Part shown: positions 38,383 through 48,647 of the stretch, piece after piece | Layout: every line of letters starts with the position of its first letter | Numbering within the stretch: position 1 is the first letter of the stretch | Source: Deltaproteobacteria bacterium | GTDB taxonomy: Bacteria; Myxococcota_A; Polyangia; JAAYKL01 | Assembly: GCA_016935665.1 (NCBI GenBank) | Contig: JAFGQN010000051.1 | Location: 1-64,000, forward strand | Reading direction: 5' to 3' | Length of the DNA: 64,000 bases | Notes under the pieces: generated by a model | The model's input: only the letters and a program-made list of their open reading frames with translations | What the model was told of the DNA's origin: nothing | Database searches by the model: none | Program-made: the position numbers and the translations under genes

Positions 38383-38978
38383 TCGTGCAAAAATCCTTTC
38401 AGTGCGCCCCTTTGTATCAGGGAACGAACCACCTGTGAGATGGGGAGTCCCACCACGTTGTAAAAATCTCCGGCCACTTCACTGACTAAATATCCACCCA
38501 GTCCCTGTATGGCATAGGCCCCGGCCTTGTCATCGGCATCACCGGTGGCGATGTAGGCATCGATTTCAGCCTCGCTAAGCGCGTGAAACGTCACACGGGT
38601 TTCACAGTGGGAAACGGTCCAGGCCTCCCCCATTTTACCAATGGTCCAACCCGTGATCACTGTGTGACTGTTTCCGCTCAGTTGCTGCAGCATCGCTTTG
38701 GCGTGGGCGCGATCGGTTGGCTTTCCCAGAATCTGACGGTTCAGCACCACGATGGTATCTGCGGCCACCACAAACGGTGTCTCTCCGGCCCGTGAAAGGG
38801 CGGCCGCCACGGTCATGGCTTTTTCGCCGCACATACGTCGGACAAAATCCACCGGCGATTCCTCGGGGAGCTGTTCTTCTTCAATATCTGCTGGAATAAT
38901 GCGTACGGCAATGCGCTGTTCTTCGAACATGCGGATGCGTCTGGGCGACTGTGAAGCCAATACGATTCGAGGTGTCAT
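38379..38978 (-). CDS. maf: Maf nucleotide pyrophosphatase
   Basis: A 199-aa house-cleaning enzyme hydrolysing non-canonical or pyrimidine nucleoside triphosphates. The N-terminal IVLASQSPRR, catalytic-region VVAADTIVV and C-terminal GGYLVSEVAGDFYNVVGLP are intact. The ATG with AAGGA seven to eight bases upstream was taken. It is the first gene of the unit with yggS and the symporter. Confidence 0.95.
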   Translation of the reverse strand: MTPRIVLASQSPRRIRMFEEQRIAVRIIPADIEEEQLPEESPVDFVRRMCGEKAMTVAAALSRAGETPFVVAADTIVVLNRQILGKPTDRAHAKAMLQQLSGNSHTVITGWTIGKMGEAWTVSHCETRVTFHALSEAEIDAYIATGDADDKAGAYAIQGLGGYLVSEVAGDFYNVVGLPISQVVRSLIQRGALKGFLHE

Positions 38979-39446
38979 GTGTTGTCCTTGTTGGGTTCGC
39001 AAATGGTCATTGTGGGGACAGTCTTACGCACATTGGCCTGGACAATCAAGGTTCAACAGGCATGTTTGCGACAATTTGAGATTGCCAAAATTAATAATTG
39101 ACGCCTGTAGCCGTAAATGAAAGAAAGGCCAATCGGGACGAAAACGATCCCCAATACGCGCCCACACTGATTTGGGAAGGTGCCTCCATTGTTAGCAGAT
39201 GTCGGGCTTGTGCCATTGGAAGTTTTATTGGAAAGGCAATTTCCATGAGCGAAAGCGGCCACTTTGAACACCGTGGAAATGCTGTCGCGCCATTTTTTTC
39301 TTTTTTTTCATTCCAAAAGGGGGGATTCCAGTTTTTAATAGGGTCAATACGGAATTGTATCTGGTGTTCGGTTTTCGTATCGATTTTTTGGGCCACTGAC
39401 TGTTTTTGATATTTTTTGGGATCTTCGGTAGTTGAGGGATTTGGTT
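38979..39446. other. Intergenic region without a supported gene
   Basis: This divergent gap between maf and the zinc-ribbon protein contains a T-rich tract near 39300 and short ORFs on both strands without family features. The promoters of both neighbours should lie here; none could be identified with confidence. Confidence 0.4.
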
Positions 39447-41801
39447 ATGAGCAACACAAAGGTATGCCCCGCCTGTCATAAGGAATTGCCTGTTCTGGCA
39501 GTGCGCTGCAAATATTGCGGTTTTAAGCAACCGTTGGCGAGAGACGACAACGATGACGCTGAAAACGAAGGGGTACCCATATCCAATCTGGCGACCGGGC
39601 GCCGCAGCAGTGTTGGGGCCGCCAGACCCATTAGTACTATTCCTCCGGCCAAAAATCCCTCGCTGGGTCCACAGAAACGTCGGCAAATCATCAGTGCGGC
39701 GCCTTCTTCTGAACGACGCCTGACGAGTATTAAGGATAAGGCCACCTCGATGCCGCCGGATGCTACGACGGGAAAAAACCGGAAAAAGACACAAAGCATC
39801 CATACCGGACTAAAATCATTAGCCAAAGATGCCCTGGATTCAACCAAAGCCAGAGATGGGGCCCGAAAAGATAAAAAGAACCTGTTTTCCTCACCGGATA
39901 TTGCGCCTGAAAAGAAAGTGGGTTCAGCCTTTGGGGATTCGTCGGGGAAATTCGGAGACGGGGGACGCAAATCAACCGTATTGATGCACGCCCCCAAATT
40001 TGCCGGAGCAAAATCAAAAAAGGCCGAACCGGTTGACACTGCAAAACGCTCAGGGGACGCGGCGGCGTCCATGGGGGACAAGCCGGATACATCCTCCGCA
40101 AAAGTCAGCGGGACAAGCATTCCCGAGCAACTTGCCGTAAAGTCCCAGGCGGCGGAGCCTTCAATACGGATTTTATCTTCGGATTTGAAAAAAGGCAGCG
40201 AAGACAGCCTTATTTTATCACTGGACGACGATTCTCAACTGGTGCTGCTCAACGATGGCGACGAGGGGACCGAGGAATTGGATTTGGACAATCTTCCTCC
40301 GGATGACGGGATAAACGAGCCCGATGTGGAGGGTGACGCAGAGGATAGCGTCACAGTATCGAAAGACGATGGGAAACCGCCAGTATCTAAAGCGCAGCAC
40401 GCCTCAATCGGGTCTGGTATCCGAAGGCTTTTTGCCGGTTCTGTTCCGGCCTTGAAACGCGTTCTGATGTCGCTGGCGTCAATTTGGGGAAGATTTCAGT
40501 CGATTGTGCGCAAGGCGCCACTGAAAGTCTGGCTGATTATCGGTAGTGTAACGCTTGTCGGCGGTGTGAGTGCGATGCTCGTCAACAGCTGCGACGCGCC
40601 AAAGCAGGCAGGCCCCTCGTCAGATGCTCAAATAGCGAAATCGGAAGCGGATGATGCCAAAGGAGCGGTCGGTGCGAATCAGAATCGAAAACCGAAAGAA
40701 ATGGCGCCAGCGCAGACAAAAATGACTCAATCGAATCGAAAATGCGGCCTTTTGGACAGTTATGGGCCATTTTTATGGAAATCCGATATTAATAAATTGC
40801 TGAAACAATCGAACACAACCGCCATTTGTCAGCTGATGGGTCATTCTGTACAAGCGATGAAAAAATTAATTGCGGGCAGGGAAGGGGCATTTTATCCCGG
40901 TGTCGATGGATTGCCGGAGAGCAGCGCACTGTTTTTTGTGCCGGATGACGAAGTAGACGCCGGTGGCCGTGGTATTGAGTTGATTTTTTATCGAGATCAG
41001 TTGTTTAGAATACTTCTCGACTATGGGGCGGATCGCAATATTGAGTTCGAATTTAATATTTTAGAGGAAAGCCTGGACGTGGAAACAGTACGGGAGACCG
41101 ATGGGGACGTCGCTGTTTCGCGGATTGACGATGGTGATTTGCGCACGGAGCTGGTGACGATTCGAGATGGTCAGCTAAACCGACAATTGACATTTACAGA
41201 CTTGAAAATCCAGGTCGCTCTAAAGGAACGTGTGGCGTCATTGCGAAAAGCCCAACAGCTGGCCGAAAAAGGAGAGCGACTTTTGGCGCAAAAGCAGTTT
41301 GGCAGTGCAGTGGATGCGTTCCAACTGGCCATTGAGGCCAACGATGCATTTGGCAGAGCACTTGCCGGCAGAGCCATGGCGCAGGCGTTTATGGAAGACT
41401 ACACGGGCGCCCAGGCGGCGGCGGAGCGGGTGACCGAGGTGACGAAGGATACGCGGGTTATCGCACAGGCAAGGCAGGTTCTTTCCATTGTGGCGTTGCG
41501 AAATGGCGATGTGAAAAGTGCGATATCCCATTTGGCAAAGGCGGTGGAACTGGACCCGCAAAACAGCGACGCGGTTCGCTCCCAAAAAGAATTGGAGACC
41601 GGTAAATATTCAACGGAACGGGTGGCCCTGACTGCGGCCAGAATGTCGTGTGCGGGCAAATTGGGCGCTACTCCGGCTGGACTGCTCGCGGTGGGCAACT
41701 TCCCGGATACACAAACATTTTTTGATGCAATGAAAGCGGCAAAACAGGACATTCTGTTTGAACGGTTGAAGCGCGGCTGGGTTTCCAGAGAGTGTCGTTG
41801 A
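39447..41801 (+). CDS. Zinc-ribbon, transmembrane, TPR protein
   Basis: A 784-aa protein. A zinc ribbon (Cys7, Cys10, Cys21, Cys24 in KVCPACHK and RCKYCGFK) starts the chain. About 300 residues of low-complexity Ser/Lys/Asp follow, then one membrane helix (about 358-376), a globular segment of unknown type (about 430-580) and TPR-like helices to the end (about 591-750; AFQLAIEANDAFGRALAGRA). Zinc-ribbon plus TPR proteins are typical of Myxococcota. The ribbon should be cytosolic and the TPRs periplasmic. The ATG with GAGGGA upstream was chosen. The role is unknown; a signalling or assembly scaffold is likely. Confidence 0.8.
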   Translation: MSNTKVCPACHKELPVLAVRCKYCGFKQPLARDDNDDAENEGVPISNLATGRRSSVGAARPISTIPPAKNPSLGPQKRRQIISAAPSSERRLTSIKDKATSMPPDATTGKNRKKTQSIHTGLKSLAKDALDSTKARDGARKDKKNLFSSPDIAPEKKVGSAFGDSSGKFGDGGRKSTVLMHAPKFAGAKSKKAEPVDTAKRSGDAAASMGDKPDTSSAKVSGTSIPEQLAVKSQAAEPSIRILSSDLKKGSEDSLILSLDDDSQLVLLNDGDEGTEELDLDNLPPDDGINEPDVEGDAEDSVTVSKDDGKPPVSKAQHASIGSGIRRLFAGSVPALKRVLMSLASIWGRFQSIVRKAPLKVWLIIGSVTLVGGVSAMLVNSCDAPKQAGPSSDAQIAKSEADDAKGAVGANQNRKPKEMAPAQTKMTQSNRKCGLLDSYGPFLWKSDINKLLKQSNTTAICQLMGHSVQAMKKLIAGREGAFYPGVDGLPESSALFFVPDDEVDAGGRGIELIFYRDQLFRILLDYGADRNIEFEFNILEESLDVETVRETDGDVAVSRIDDGDLRTELVTIRDGQLNRQLTFTDLKIQVALKERVASLRKAQQLAEKGERLLAQKQFGSAVDAFQLAIEANDAFGRALAGRAMAQAFMEDYTGAQAAAERVTEVTKDTRVIAQARQVLSIVALRNGDVKSAISHLAKAVELDPQNSDAVRSQKELETGKYSTERVALTAARMSCAGKLGATPAGLLAVGNFPDTQTFFDAMKAAKQDILFERLKRGWVSRECR

Positions 41802-41831
41802 CTCCCTTCGGACAAGTGATACATTTCAGCT

Positions 41832-42560
41832 ATGAGAAGCAACTCCATCATCCAGGCGTGGCCAATGACGAAGGTCGTCAAATACCTCATGATAATCAAT
41901 GCAGGGTTGTGGCTGCTGACGGTGTTGGCCGGTCACTTTCAAAATTGGGTTGTGTATGAGGAGATGGCGCTGACGCCGGCAAAGGTGTTTCCAGGATTTC
42001 ATGTATGGGAGTTATTTACATACATGTGGTTTCACTCTCTGACCGATTATTACCACATTCTTTTTAATATGCTGTTCCTGTGGATGTTCGGTGGGACGCT
42101 GGAACAGAGTTGGGGCAGTCGGGCATTTTTGAAATTTTATCTGATTTGCGGTACTGGAGCGGGCCTGGTGGTGTTTGTTATAGGCATTCTTTTTTATCCA
42201 ACAGTTCCGACAGTTGGCGCATCTGGCGCCATTTACGGATTGGTGGCCGCGTGGGCAATCGCATTCCCGGATAGAATGGTATATCTGTTCGGCATTTTCC
42301 CTATCCGGGGACGATACTTTGCGTTGATTCCCATTGGTTTTGCGGTTCTTGATTTTATTGTGGGCGGCAGTGGCATCAGTCACGCAGCGCATCTGGGCGG
42401 ATTGGCCATTGGCGCCATAATGGTGACTGGTCTGTGGAGACCTTCCAGAATGCGCAATCGCCTGAGATATCTTTACTTGAAACGAAAATTGAAGGTAATT
42501 GATGGAGAACAGTATCGGCGGCGTAAGAATCCGCCTGGGAGCGGCGGCTATTGGAATTGA
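41832..42560 (+). CDS. Rhomboid intramembrane serine protease
   Basis: A 242-aa six-helix membrane protease cleaving transmembrane substrates. The catalytic dyad is Ser131 (GASGAIYG) and His187 (HAAHLGG), and the oxyanion region is HILFNMLFLWMFG. A basic C-terminal tail follows the last helix. It lies 30 bases after the zinc-ribbon/TPR gene, and a membrane-anchored neighbour could be a substrate, which is inference only. Confidence 0.93.
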   Translation: MRSNSIIQAWPMTKVVKYLMIINAGLWLLTVLAGHFQNWVVYEEMALTPAKVFPGFHVWELFTYMWFHSLTDYYHILFNMLFLWMFGGTLEQSWGSRAFLKFYLICGTGAGLVVFVIGILFYPTVPTVGASGAIYGLVAAWAIAFPDRMVYLFGIFPIRGRYFALIPIGFAVLDFIVGGSGISHAAHLGGLAIGAIMVTGLWRPSRMRNRLRYLYLKRKLKVIDGEQYRRRKNPPGSGGYWN

Positions 42561-42854
42561 GTCGGGTTTCGGGTCGCGGCGTCGCCCGGTGGTAGAGTTG
42601 CAGTGATAAGATTTTTGTTTTAAATAGCTATGCGAATGTTCAGGTGCTAAACCGTTTTAAAAGATTGTTTTTTCTGGTCCCTCGAATGTAGTGCCTTACG
42701 ACTTATAACTTATTGATTTTAAATTACTTGTTAGTTAGATTGATTTCCGATCTTGAAAAGAATCTGCTATGTTGTACGGTAACGATACCATTTCGTCATA
42801 ATTTGTCGACGCGTATGCGACACGCATATTTTTCGTTTTTGGGAGGCTTTTATT

Positions 42855-43403
42855 ATGTTTGGAAAAGCAATTTTGGGTTTATCGATCGTAACAATGGTGT
42901 TTGCGTTGAGTGCATGTGGGGACAAGGAACCGGAGCCGGTCGCGCCTGCGGAACCGCCTCCAGCACCTGTCCCCGTGGCAGAACCAGTGGAAACAGATAC
43001 GGTTGATACCGAAACAGCGACAGAGCCCGAACTACCCCCGGTTGAGGAACCTGCAGATACCGGACAGGCGGGTGGCGGTATCTCGAAAGCGAGTCTGATT
43101 GGCAACTACAAATGCAGTGTAACCGGAGATTTTCCCGTTACCCCTCCGCCCGCGACCTGTAAAATTTACGAAGGGTCTGGTGGAAGTTTGAAAATTGGAC
43201 CAATTGGAGGTACTGGGATTAATGGAACGGTAGCGATTAAGGGGTCGCGCCTGAAGGTATCCGGGGCTTTTAATATTGGGATTGGGGAACTCAAGATAAA
43301 TGCCAACCTGGCCAAACGCAGTGCCAAACTGTACAAAGGCGCGGGAACTGGTTCCTTTGCCGGCGCTTCCGTAAAATACACGTTGACTCTAAAGAAAATG
43401 TAG
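42855..43403 (+). CDS. Small Pro/Glu-rich lipoprotein
   Basis: A 182-aa lipoprotein with lipobox LSAC (Cys21) and GGGAGG eight bases before the ATG. A Pro/Glu/Thr linker (about 25-75) precedes a Gly-rich beta domain with one Cys pair (NYKCSVTGD, ATCKIYEG). The domain repeats a G-x-G pattern (GPIGGTGINGTVAIKG) compatible with a small beta-barrel or sandwich. No family is recognised. It precedes the PilZ-PEGA gene by 49 bases. Confidence 0.75.
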   Translation: MFGKAILGLSIVTMVFALSACGDKEPEPVAPAEPPPAPVPVAEPVETDTVDTETATEPELPPVEEPADTGQAGGGISKASLIGNYKCSVTGDFPVTPPPATCKIYEGSGGSLKIGPIGGTGINGTVAIKGSRLKVSGAFNIGIGELKINANLAKRSAKLYKGAGTGSFAGASVKYTLTLKKM

Positions 43404-43452
43404 AACGCTCAAATGCTGTAACTGTTGTCTTGCCTACATCTGGAGGGACCGC

Positions 43453-45033
43453 ATGAGTAACGACGAACGACGCGAAAAACGAGTTCAAGCGTCATTGAAG
43501 GTGCGATACAAGAGCGCCACGGTGACTGATTTTATTGAGAAACACAGTCACGACATTAGCCCTGGCGGGGTGTTCATTCGCTCTCAGAAGCCTTTGTCCA
43601 AAGGATCACTGCTGAAAATCGATTTTCGGCTGGAGGATGATACTGCGGTCATTCAAGGCGTGGGCCGCGTCGTTTGGACGCGGGAAGATTCCCTTGAAGG
43701 CAAACCTGCCGGGATGGGAATTAAGTTCATCCGACTGGATGAGGATTCCAGGGACAATATTCTCAAAATTATCACCATGCAGCGCTCGGGCCGTGCCATC
43801 ACACGGGAGTCCGTGTTCGGCGAAGGCGAAGACATAGACGGGTTGGATGCCACCGTACCTGACGGAAAATCCGTTAGAGACAGTATTATTCCCTCCGTGG
43901 AAAATATGGATGACGCCGACATCTATGAAGACGGTATTGCCGATGAAGACATGGATGATGCCACCGCCTCTGCCACCAAAGAAGAAGTTCCGCCATCGAA
44001 ACCGGTGCCGGCGTTTGAAGATTTGGATCATACTCAACCCTCGCAGAGGATTAGCAGAGAAGATCTTAAGGCAAAGAAGCGCGACGGCGAGCGGTCAGCG
44101 GTGGGTTATCCAACCGAAGAGGAGAAGGGGAGCAACTGGGGGATAATCCTGGTGGTGCTGCTGGTTGTGGCGGGCGCCATTGCGTTTATTTTGACTCGGG
44201 AGCCGGAGCGGGAACGGGTCGTCGTGGATTCTGACGGAGCATCTGCGGTAACTCCCGATGCGTCGGAGGATGCCGTCAAAGATGACGCGTCAGCAAAAGA
44301 GGAAACCGCACCCGCCGCCAATGACGTGTCTGAAACAGTCGTCGATGAGGACACCCAGGCGATGACTGAAACTGATTCGACAGCAGGTACGGATTCCGAT
44401 ACGGCAGCGGATTCAGATACATCCATGGACAGCGATTCCTCAATGGATTCGGCACCGGATACCGCATCAGAGGACATAACCACTGACGCAGGCGATAACG
44501 CATCGGCTGAACTGGCGAGTTCTTCCGGCGATTTGTCGGGCCCCATATCCATTCTGGTGAGTGAACGGGATGCCATTGTTTATGTCGATGGCGTTGCACA
44601 GGAAAACGAGCGCCCTCTCAAACTGGCTGGACTGCCGGTTGGCGAGCACACTATTCGCGTTGATTTGTTTGCTTACAAACCGATTGAAGAAAAAATAGTC
44701 GCGGTCGCCGGCGAACCACTGGTGTTGTCGTATGCGCTGAAACGAGCGCGATTCGCAACTACAATTCGTGCCAATGTGGTAGGAGCGAGAATTATGCTTG
44801 GCGAAAAGCAGATTGGTCGTACCCCTATGCGCACGGTGAAACGTTTCAAAGATTCTTTCGAATATCGGATTGTTAAGCCCAAATTCAAGGACGTTGAGGG
44901 CGCTGTGACGCGGGACGATTGGGTATACAGCGGCGGAGTGTACACCTTGGAGATTAAGGCGAACCTGGAACCCGAGGAACCCGTGGCGAACACGACCGAA
45001 GACACCAGCGCCACAGCTGGCGGCGCCAATTAA
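43453..45033 (+). CDS. PilZ-transmembrane-PEGA protein
   Basis: A 526-aa protein. The N-terminal PilZ domain (1 to about 115) has both c-di-GMP motifs intact: RxxxR (RREKR) and DxSxxG (DISPGG). An acidic linker follows, then a single membrane helix (about 229-248), a long Ser/Asp/Thr linker (about 255-360) and two tandem PEGA-like domains (about 364-505: IVYVDGVAQ, LPVGEHTIRVDL, then RIMLGEKQIGRTP). With this order the PilZ end is cytosolic and the PEGA end periplasmic, so c-di-GMP binding could be passed to the envelope. GGAGGG precedes the ATG. Its stop is twelve bases before mfd. Confidence 0.88.
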   Translation: MSNDERREKRVQASLKVRYKSATVTDFIEKHSHDISPGGVFIRSQKPLSKGSLLKIDFRLEDDTAVIQGVGRVVWTREDSLEGKPAGMGIKFIRLDEDSRDNILKIITMQRSGRAITRESVFGEGEDIDGLDATVPDGKSVRDSIIPSVENMDDADIYEDGIADEDMDDATASATKEEVPPSKPVPAFEDLDHTQPSQRISREDLKAKKRDGERSAVGYPTEEEKGSNWGIILVVLLVVAGAIAFILTREPERERVVVDSDGASAVTPDASEDAVKDDASAKEETAPAANDVSETVVDEDTQAMTETDSTAGTDSDTAADSDTSMDSDSSMDSAPDTASEDITTDAGDNASAELASSSGDLSGPISILVSERDAIVYVDGVAQENERPLKLAGLPVGEHTIRVDLFAYKPIEEKIVAVAGEPLVLSYALKRARFATTIRANVVGARIMLGEKQIGRTPMRTVKRFKDSFEYRIVKPKFKDVEGAVTRDDWVYSGGVYTLEIKANLEPEEPVANTTEDTSATAGGAN

Positions 45034-45044
45034 TCTGAATCGTT

Positions 45045-48000
45045 TTGTCCCGATTGATTCCACAGGCAGGTTTTGGAATTCCCCTGCAAAAAATTGTTGA
45101 ACACTGGTGCAGCACCGGCAGTGTGGAGTTGTCGGGGATGCATGGGGGCGCTGGTGCGTATTTGCTGCATGCGCTGCAAAAGGCCGACGGTCGCCCTATG
45201 GTGGTGGTGGAAAACGATGCCCGGTCGGCGACGTTAATGGCGGAGAATCTGTCATTTTTCTGCAGTGCACAGAGTGCGGATGGAAAGGACGCGTCTGGCG
45301 ATATTCTGTTGTTTCCAGCATACGAGATGGGACCGTATGATGAGGTGGTGCCGGACCAGAGTGCGATACTGCGACGAACGGCGCTTCTTTTTCAGCTGTG
45401 CGTTTCTTCGCGTATTCCCTGGCGGTTTCTGGTGATTTCACAGGATGCATTGCAAAGACGGGTGGTGCCTAAACCCATTTTCGAATCCGCGGTTCGGCAA
45501 CTGGTGGTTGGGGAAATGATTCCCAGAGAGGTGTTGGTCGGGTTGCTGGAGAGAGGCGGATACCATCACACACCGGTGGTTGAAGACCCGGGCACATACA
45601 GTGTCCGCGGTTCTCTGGTGGATATTTTTGTGCCGTTTATGGACACACCGGTGCGAATGGATTTTTTTGGGGATGAAATCGAAGGCATTGATACGTTTGA
45701 TCCGGGTACTCAGGGACGCATTGCGCCCCTTGGCGATGTGTGGATTCATCCGGCACGGCAGGCGTTGCAGCCCGATACGGTGGATGCGATGGACGCGGTG
45801 AAGCGACGGCTTCGGGCCGTGTGTGACACTGTGAATTATCCCACCGCTCAGACGGAATTGCTCATAGAGGATATGCTGGAAGGCAGAACCTTTGTGGGGG
45901 CGCACGGTTTTTTGCCGGCGCTGTACCCGGCGCTGGATTCCCTGTTTGATTATCTGCCGGACGTGACGTTTTGCATTGGCAATCCAACCGGGCTGAAGAT
46001 GGGTTGGCATCGAATGCGGCTACAGGCGGATACGGATTTCGACAGAAAACAGTCCAATGGCGCTCCGGCGTTTTTACATAGCGCGTTTTATTGCGCGGAT
46101 GATGTGTTGTCGAAAGCGCTTTCCAAAACAGCGACGGTGCGATTTCACGCGCTCGAAGTAATGGGGACTCCCGATGGAGTGGGAGAGACATCACCTGCGG
46201 ATGGTACGGATTTCATGAATCCCGCCACCCTGGGATTTGCGGAATTTCGCCAGAAGCTCGAAGTGCAGGCGGCCAGAGAGGGATCTGTGGACGTTTTGGA
46301 TGCACTGGCAAATCAGCTGGAGACGTTCCGTGATGCAGGGTATGGCGTTGTGCTGGTGACACACTCCACAGGACAATCCCATCGACTGGTGGAAATGCTG
46401 TCCCATCGCGATGTGGAAGTCGCGCCCATATCCACACCCGCGCATCGGTCCGAAGGGGTGTATCTGATGGAGGGGGAGCTGGCCAGTGGATTTTTATGGC
46501 CCGCCGAGGGGCTGTGTTTTATTACCGAAGAAGAAATTTTTGGTAAAAGTGCCCTTCGCAAACGATCAAAATCCAAACCCAAAGAGGTGTTTTTTGACAT
46601 TACCAGTCTGAAACCCGGTGACCTGGTGGTGCATCGGGACCACGGCGTGGGGCGTTACGAGGGATTGGTGCACCAGGAAGTGCGCGATGTGGGGATGGAT
46701 TTTCTGCTCATCACCTATAAGGGGGACGACAAGTTATATTTGCCGGTCTATCGGCTGGGACAGATTCAAAAGTATCGCAGTGCGACCGATAAATTGACGA
46801 CTCTCGACAAACTGGGGGGCGTCAGCTTTACCAAAACCCGGGCGGCGGCGCGCAAACGGGCCATGCTGCTGGCGGCTAAACTTCTCGATGTGTATGCGCG
46901 CAAAGAGCTGACCACCCGCAAGCGCGTGGACCCCGTGGATGATTTGTACCTGGGTTTCGAATCGGCATTTCCGTTCGAGGAAACACCGGATCAATTGGCA
47001 GTTATTAACGAGGTCATGGTCGATTTGGAAAGCGCTCGCCCCATGGACCGGCTGTTGTGTGGCGATGTGGGCTTTGGGAAAACCGAAGTGGCACTCCGGG
47101 CGGCGTTTCGCCAGGTGAATTCCGGACGACAGGTGGCCGTGCTGGTGCCCACTACCGTGTTGGCGCAGCAGCACTATCTGAATTTTAAAAAGCGGTTCGA
47201 CCATTATCCGGTGCGGGTGGAAATGCTCAGCCGATTTCGCACGACGGGTCAAAATGCCAATGTGGTCATGGGGGTAAAAGAAGGTACGGTGGATATTGTG
47301 GTGGGGACGCATCGATTACTGTCTGGGGATGTGCATTTTAAAAACCTGGGATTGCTGGTTATCGATGAAGAACACCGCTTCGGGGTGGCGCACAAAGAGC
47401 GCATCCGGGCATTGCGTACCAGTGTGGACACACTTGCCATGACTGCCACGCCCATTCCGCGCACGCTGCATATGGCTTTTTCGAAATTGAGGGATTTGTC
47501 CATTATCAGCACCGCCCCGGTGAATCGCCTGCCCATCCGCACCATGATTTGTCACGACGACAGTACACTGATTCGGGAAGCCATTGAGCGGGAGCTGGCC
47601 CGAAACGGACAAGTGTATTTTGTGCACAATCGCGTTAAGGACATTGGCCAGGTGGCCGACCGCATCCAACGGCTGGCGCCCGAGGCGCGCGTGGGGGTGG
47701 GTCATGGTCAAATGAAGGAAGACGCGTTGGAACGGGTGATGCGCGACTTTATCGACGGTCGCTACGATGTGCTGGTGAGCACGGCCATTATTGAATCCGG
47801 ACTGGATATTCCAAGGGCCAATACCATTTTAATTGACCGGGCCGATACCTTTGGTTTGGCCCAGCTGTATCAGATTCGCGGTCGGGTGGGGCGCAGTGAT
47901 GTACAGGCGTTTGCGTATCTGATTGTGCCGCCTTTGGCCTTGCTCAAGGACGACGCCAAAGAACGCGTGGAAGCGATGACCACACATACCGCGCTGGGCA

Positions 48001-48605
48001 GCGGCTTTCAGGTGGCCACCATGGACCTTGAGATTCGCGGTGCGGGCAATCTGCTGGGAGCGGAACAGTCGGGGGATGTGGATGGCGTGGGTTTCGAAAT
48101 GTATATGGAGTTGCTGGAGGAAGCCACTGCGACCTTGAAGGGCGAGGATTTTGAGGTGGCGTTCGAACCGGAAATCAATCTGGAAACGCCGGGCTTTTTG
48201 CCGTCGGACTATGTGGCGGACGTGGGATTGCGGCTGCATTTTTACAAAGAACTGGCCACATCGCGCAGCGAGGAGGAGGTGAATCAGATTGCCGCGTCGC
48301 TGGTGGACCGATTCGGTTCGCTCCCGGACGAGGCCAAACAGCTGATTGACGGCATGGTGGCCAGAGCATTGTGTCGACAACTGGGAATACTGGGGCTGGA
48401 GACCACAAAAAAGAAAGCCACGCTGCACCTGGGTGCAAAGGCCAGTGTTCAACCCAATGTCGTGATGGCCCTGGTGCAGGCGCAGGAAGGAACGGTGCGG
48501 CTGACAAAGGACTTCAAAATCATTGCAATAAAGGTGTCTGACACGGAGACCATGACGCGTCGGGCATTGGGAGTACTAAGGCGGTTGCACACTTTCAAAC
48601 ACTGA
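45045..48605 (+). CDS. mfd: Transcription-repair coupling factor
   Basis: A 1186-aa ATP-dependent translocase that removes stalled RNA polymerase and recruits UvrA. The order is standard: a UvrB-like N-terminal part, the RNA-polymerase-interacting domain (LKPGDLVVHRDHGVGRYEGL at about 525), helicase motifs with Walker A GDVGFGKTE, DEEH (VIDEEHRFG) and TATPIPRTLHMA, the TRG-containing second RecA lobe, and the UvrA-binding C-terminal domain. The start codon is uncertain: the TTG used sits right after the PilZ-PEGA gene and lacks a clear ribosome site, but the sequence from it fits the family. Confidence 0.96.
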   Translation: MSRLIPQAGFGIPLQKIVEHWCSTGSVELSGMHGGAGAYLLHALQKADGRPMVVVENDARSATLMAENLSFFCSAQSADGKDASGDILLFPAYEMGPYDEVVPDQSAILRRTALLFQLCVSSRIPWRFLVISQDALQRRVVPKPIFESAVRQLVVGEMIPREVLVGLLERGGYHHTPVVEDPGTYSVRGSLVDIFVPFMDTPVRMDFFGDEIEGIDTFDPGTQGRIAPLGDVWIHPARQALQPDTVDAMDAVKRRLRAVCDTVNYPTAQTELLIEDMLEGRTFVGAHGFLPALYPALDSLFDYLPDVTFCIGNPTGLKMGWHRMRLQADTDFDRKQSNGAPAFLHSAFYCADDVLSKALSKTATVRFHALEVMGTPDGVGETSPADGTDFMNPATLGFAEFRQKLEVQAAREGSVDVLDALANQLETFRDAGYGVVLVTHSTGQSHRLVEMLSHRDVEVAPISTPAHRSEGVYLMEGELASGFLWPAEGLCFITEEEIFGKSALRKRSKSKPKEVFFDITSLKPGDLVVHRDHGVGRYEGLVHQEVRDVGMDFLLITYKGDDKLYLPVYRLGQIQKYRSATDKLTTLDKLGGVSFTKTRAAARKRAMLLAAKLLDVYARKELTTRKRVDPVDDLYLGFESAFPFEETPDQLAVINEVMVDLESARPMDRLLCGDVGFGKTEVALRAAFRQVNSGRQVAVLVPTTVLAQQHYLNFKKRFDHYPVRVEMLSRFRTTGQNANVVMGVKEGTVDIVVGTHRLLSGDVHFKNLGLLVIDEEHRFGVAHKERIRALRTSVDTLAMTATPIPRTLHMAFSKLRDLSIISTAPVNRLPIRTMICHDDSTLIREAIERELARNGQVYFVHNRVKDIGQVADRIQRLAPEARVGVGHGQMKEDALERVMRDFIDGRYDVLVSTAIIESGLDIPRANTILIDRADTFGLAQLYQIRGRVGRSDVQAFAYLIVPPLALLKDDAKERVEAMTTHTALGSGFQVATMDLEIRGAGNLLGAEQSGDVDGVGFEMYMELLEEATATLKGEDFEVAFEPEINLETPGFLPSDYVADVGLRLHFYKELATSRSEEEVNQIAASLVDRFGSLPDEAKQLIDGMVARALCRQLGILGLETTKKKATLHLGAKASVQPNVVMALVQAQEGTVRLTKDFKIIAIKVSDTETMTRRALGVLRRLHTFKH

Positions 48606-48647
48606 TTATCATGAAGACCAAAACCGGACGGAGACAGGAGAGAGCCC

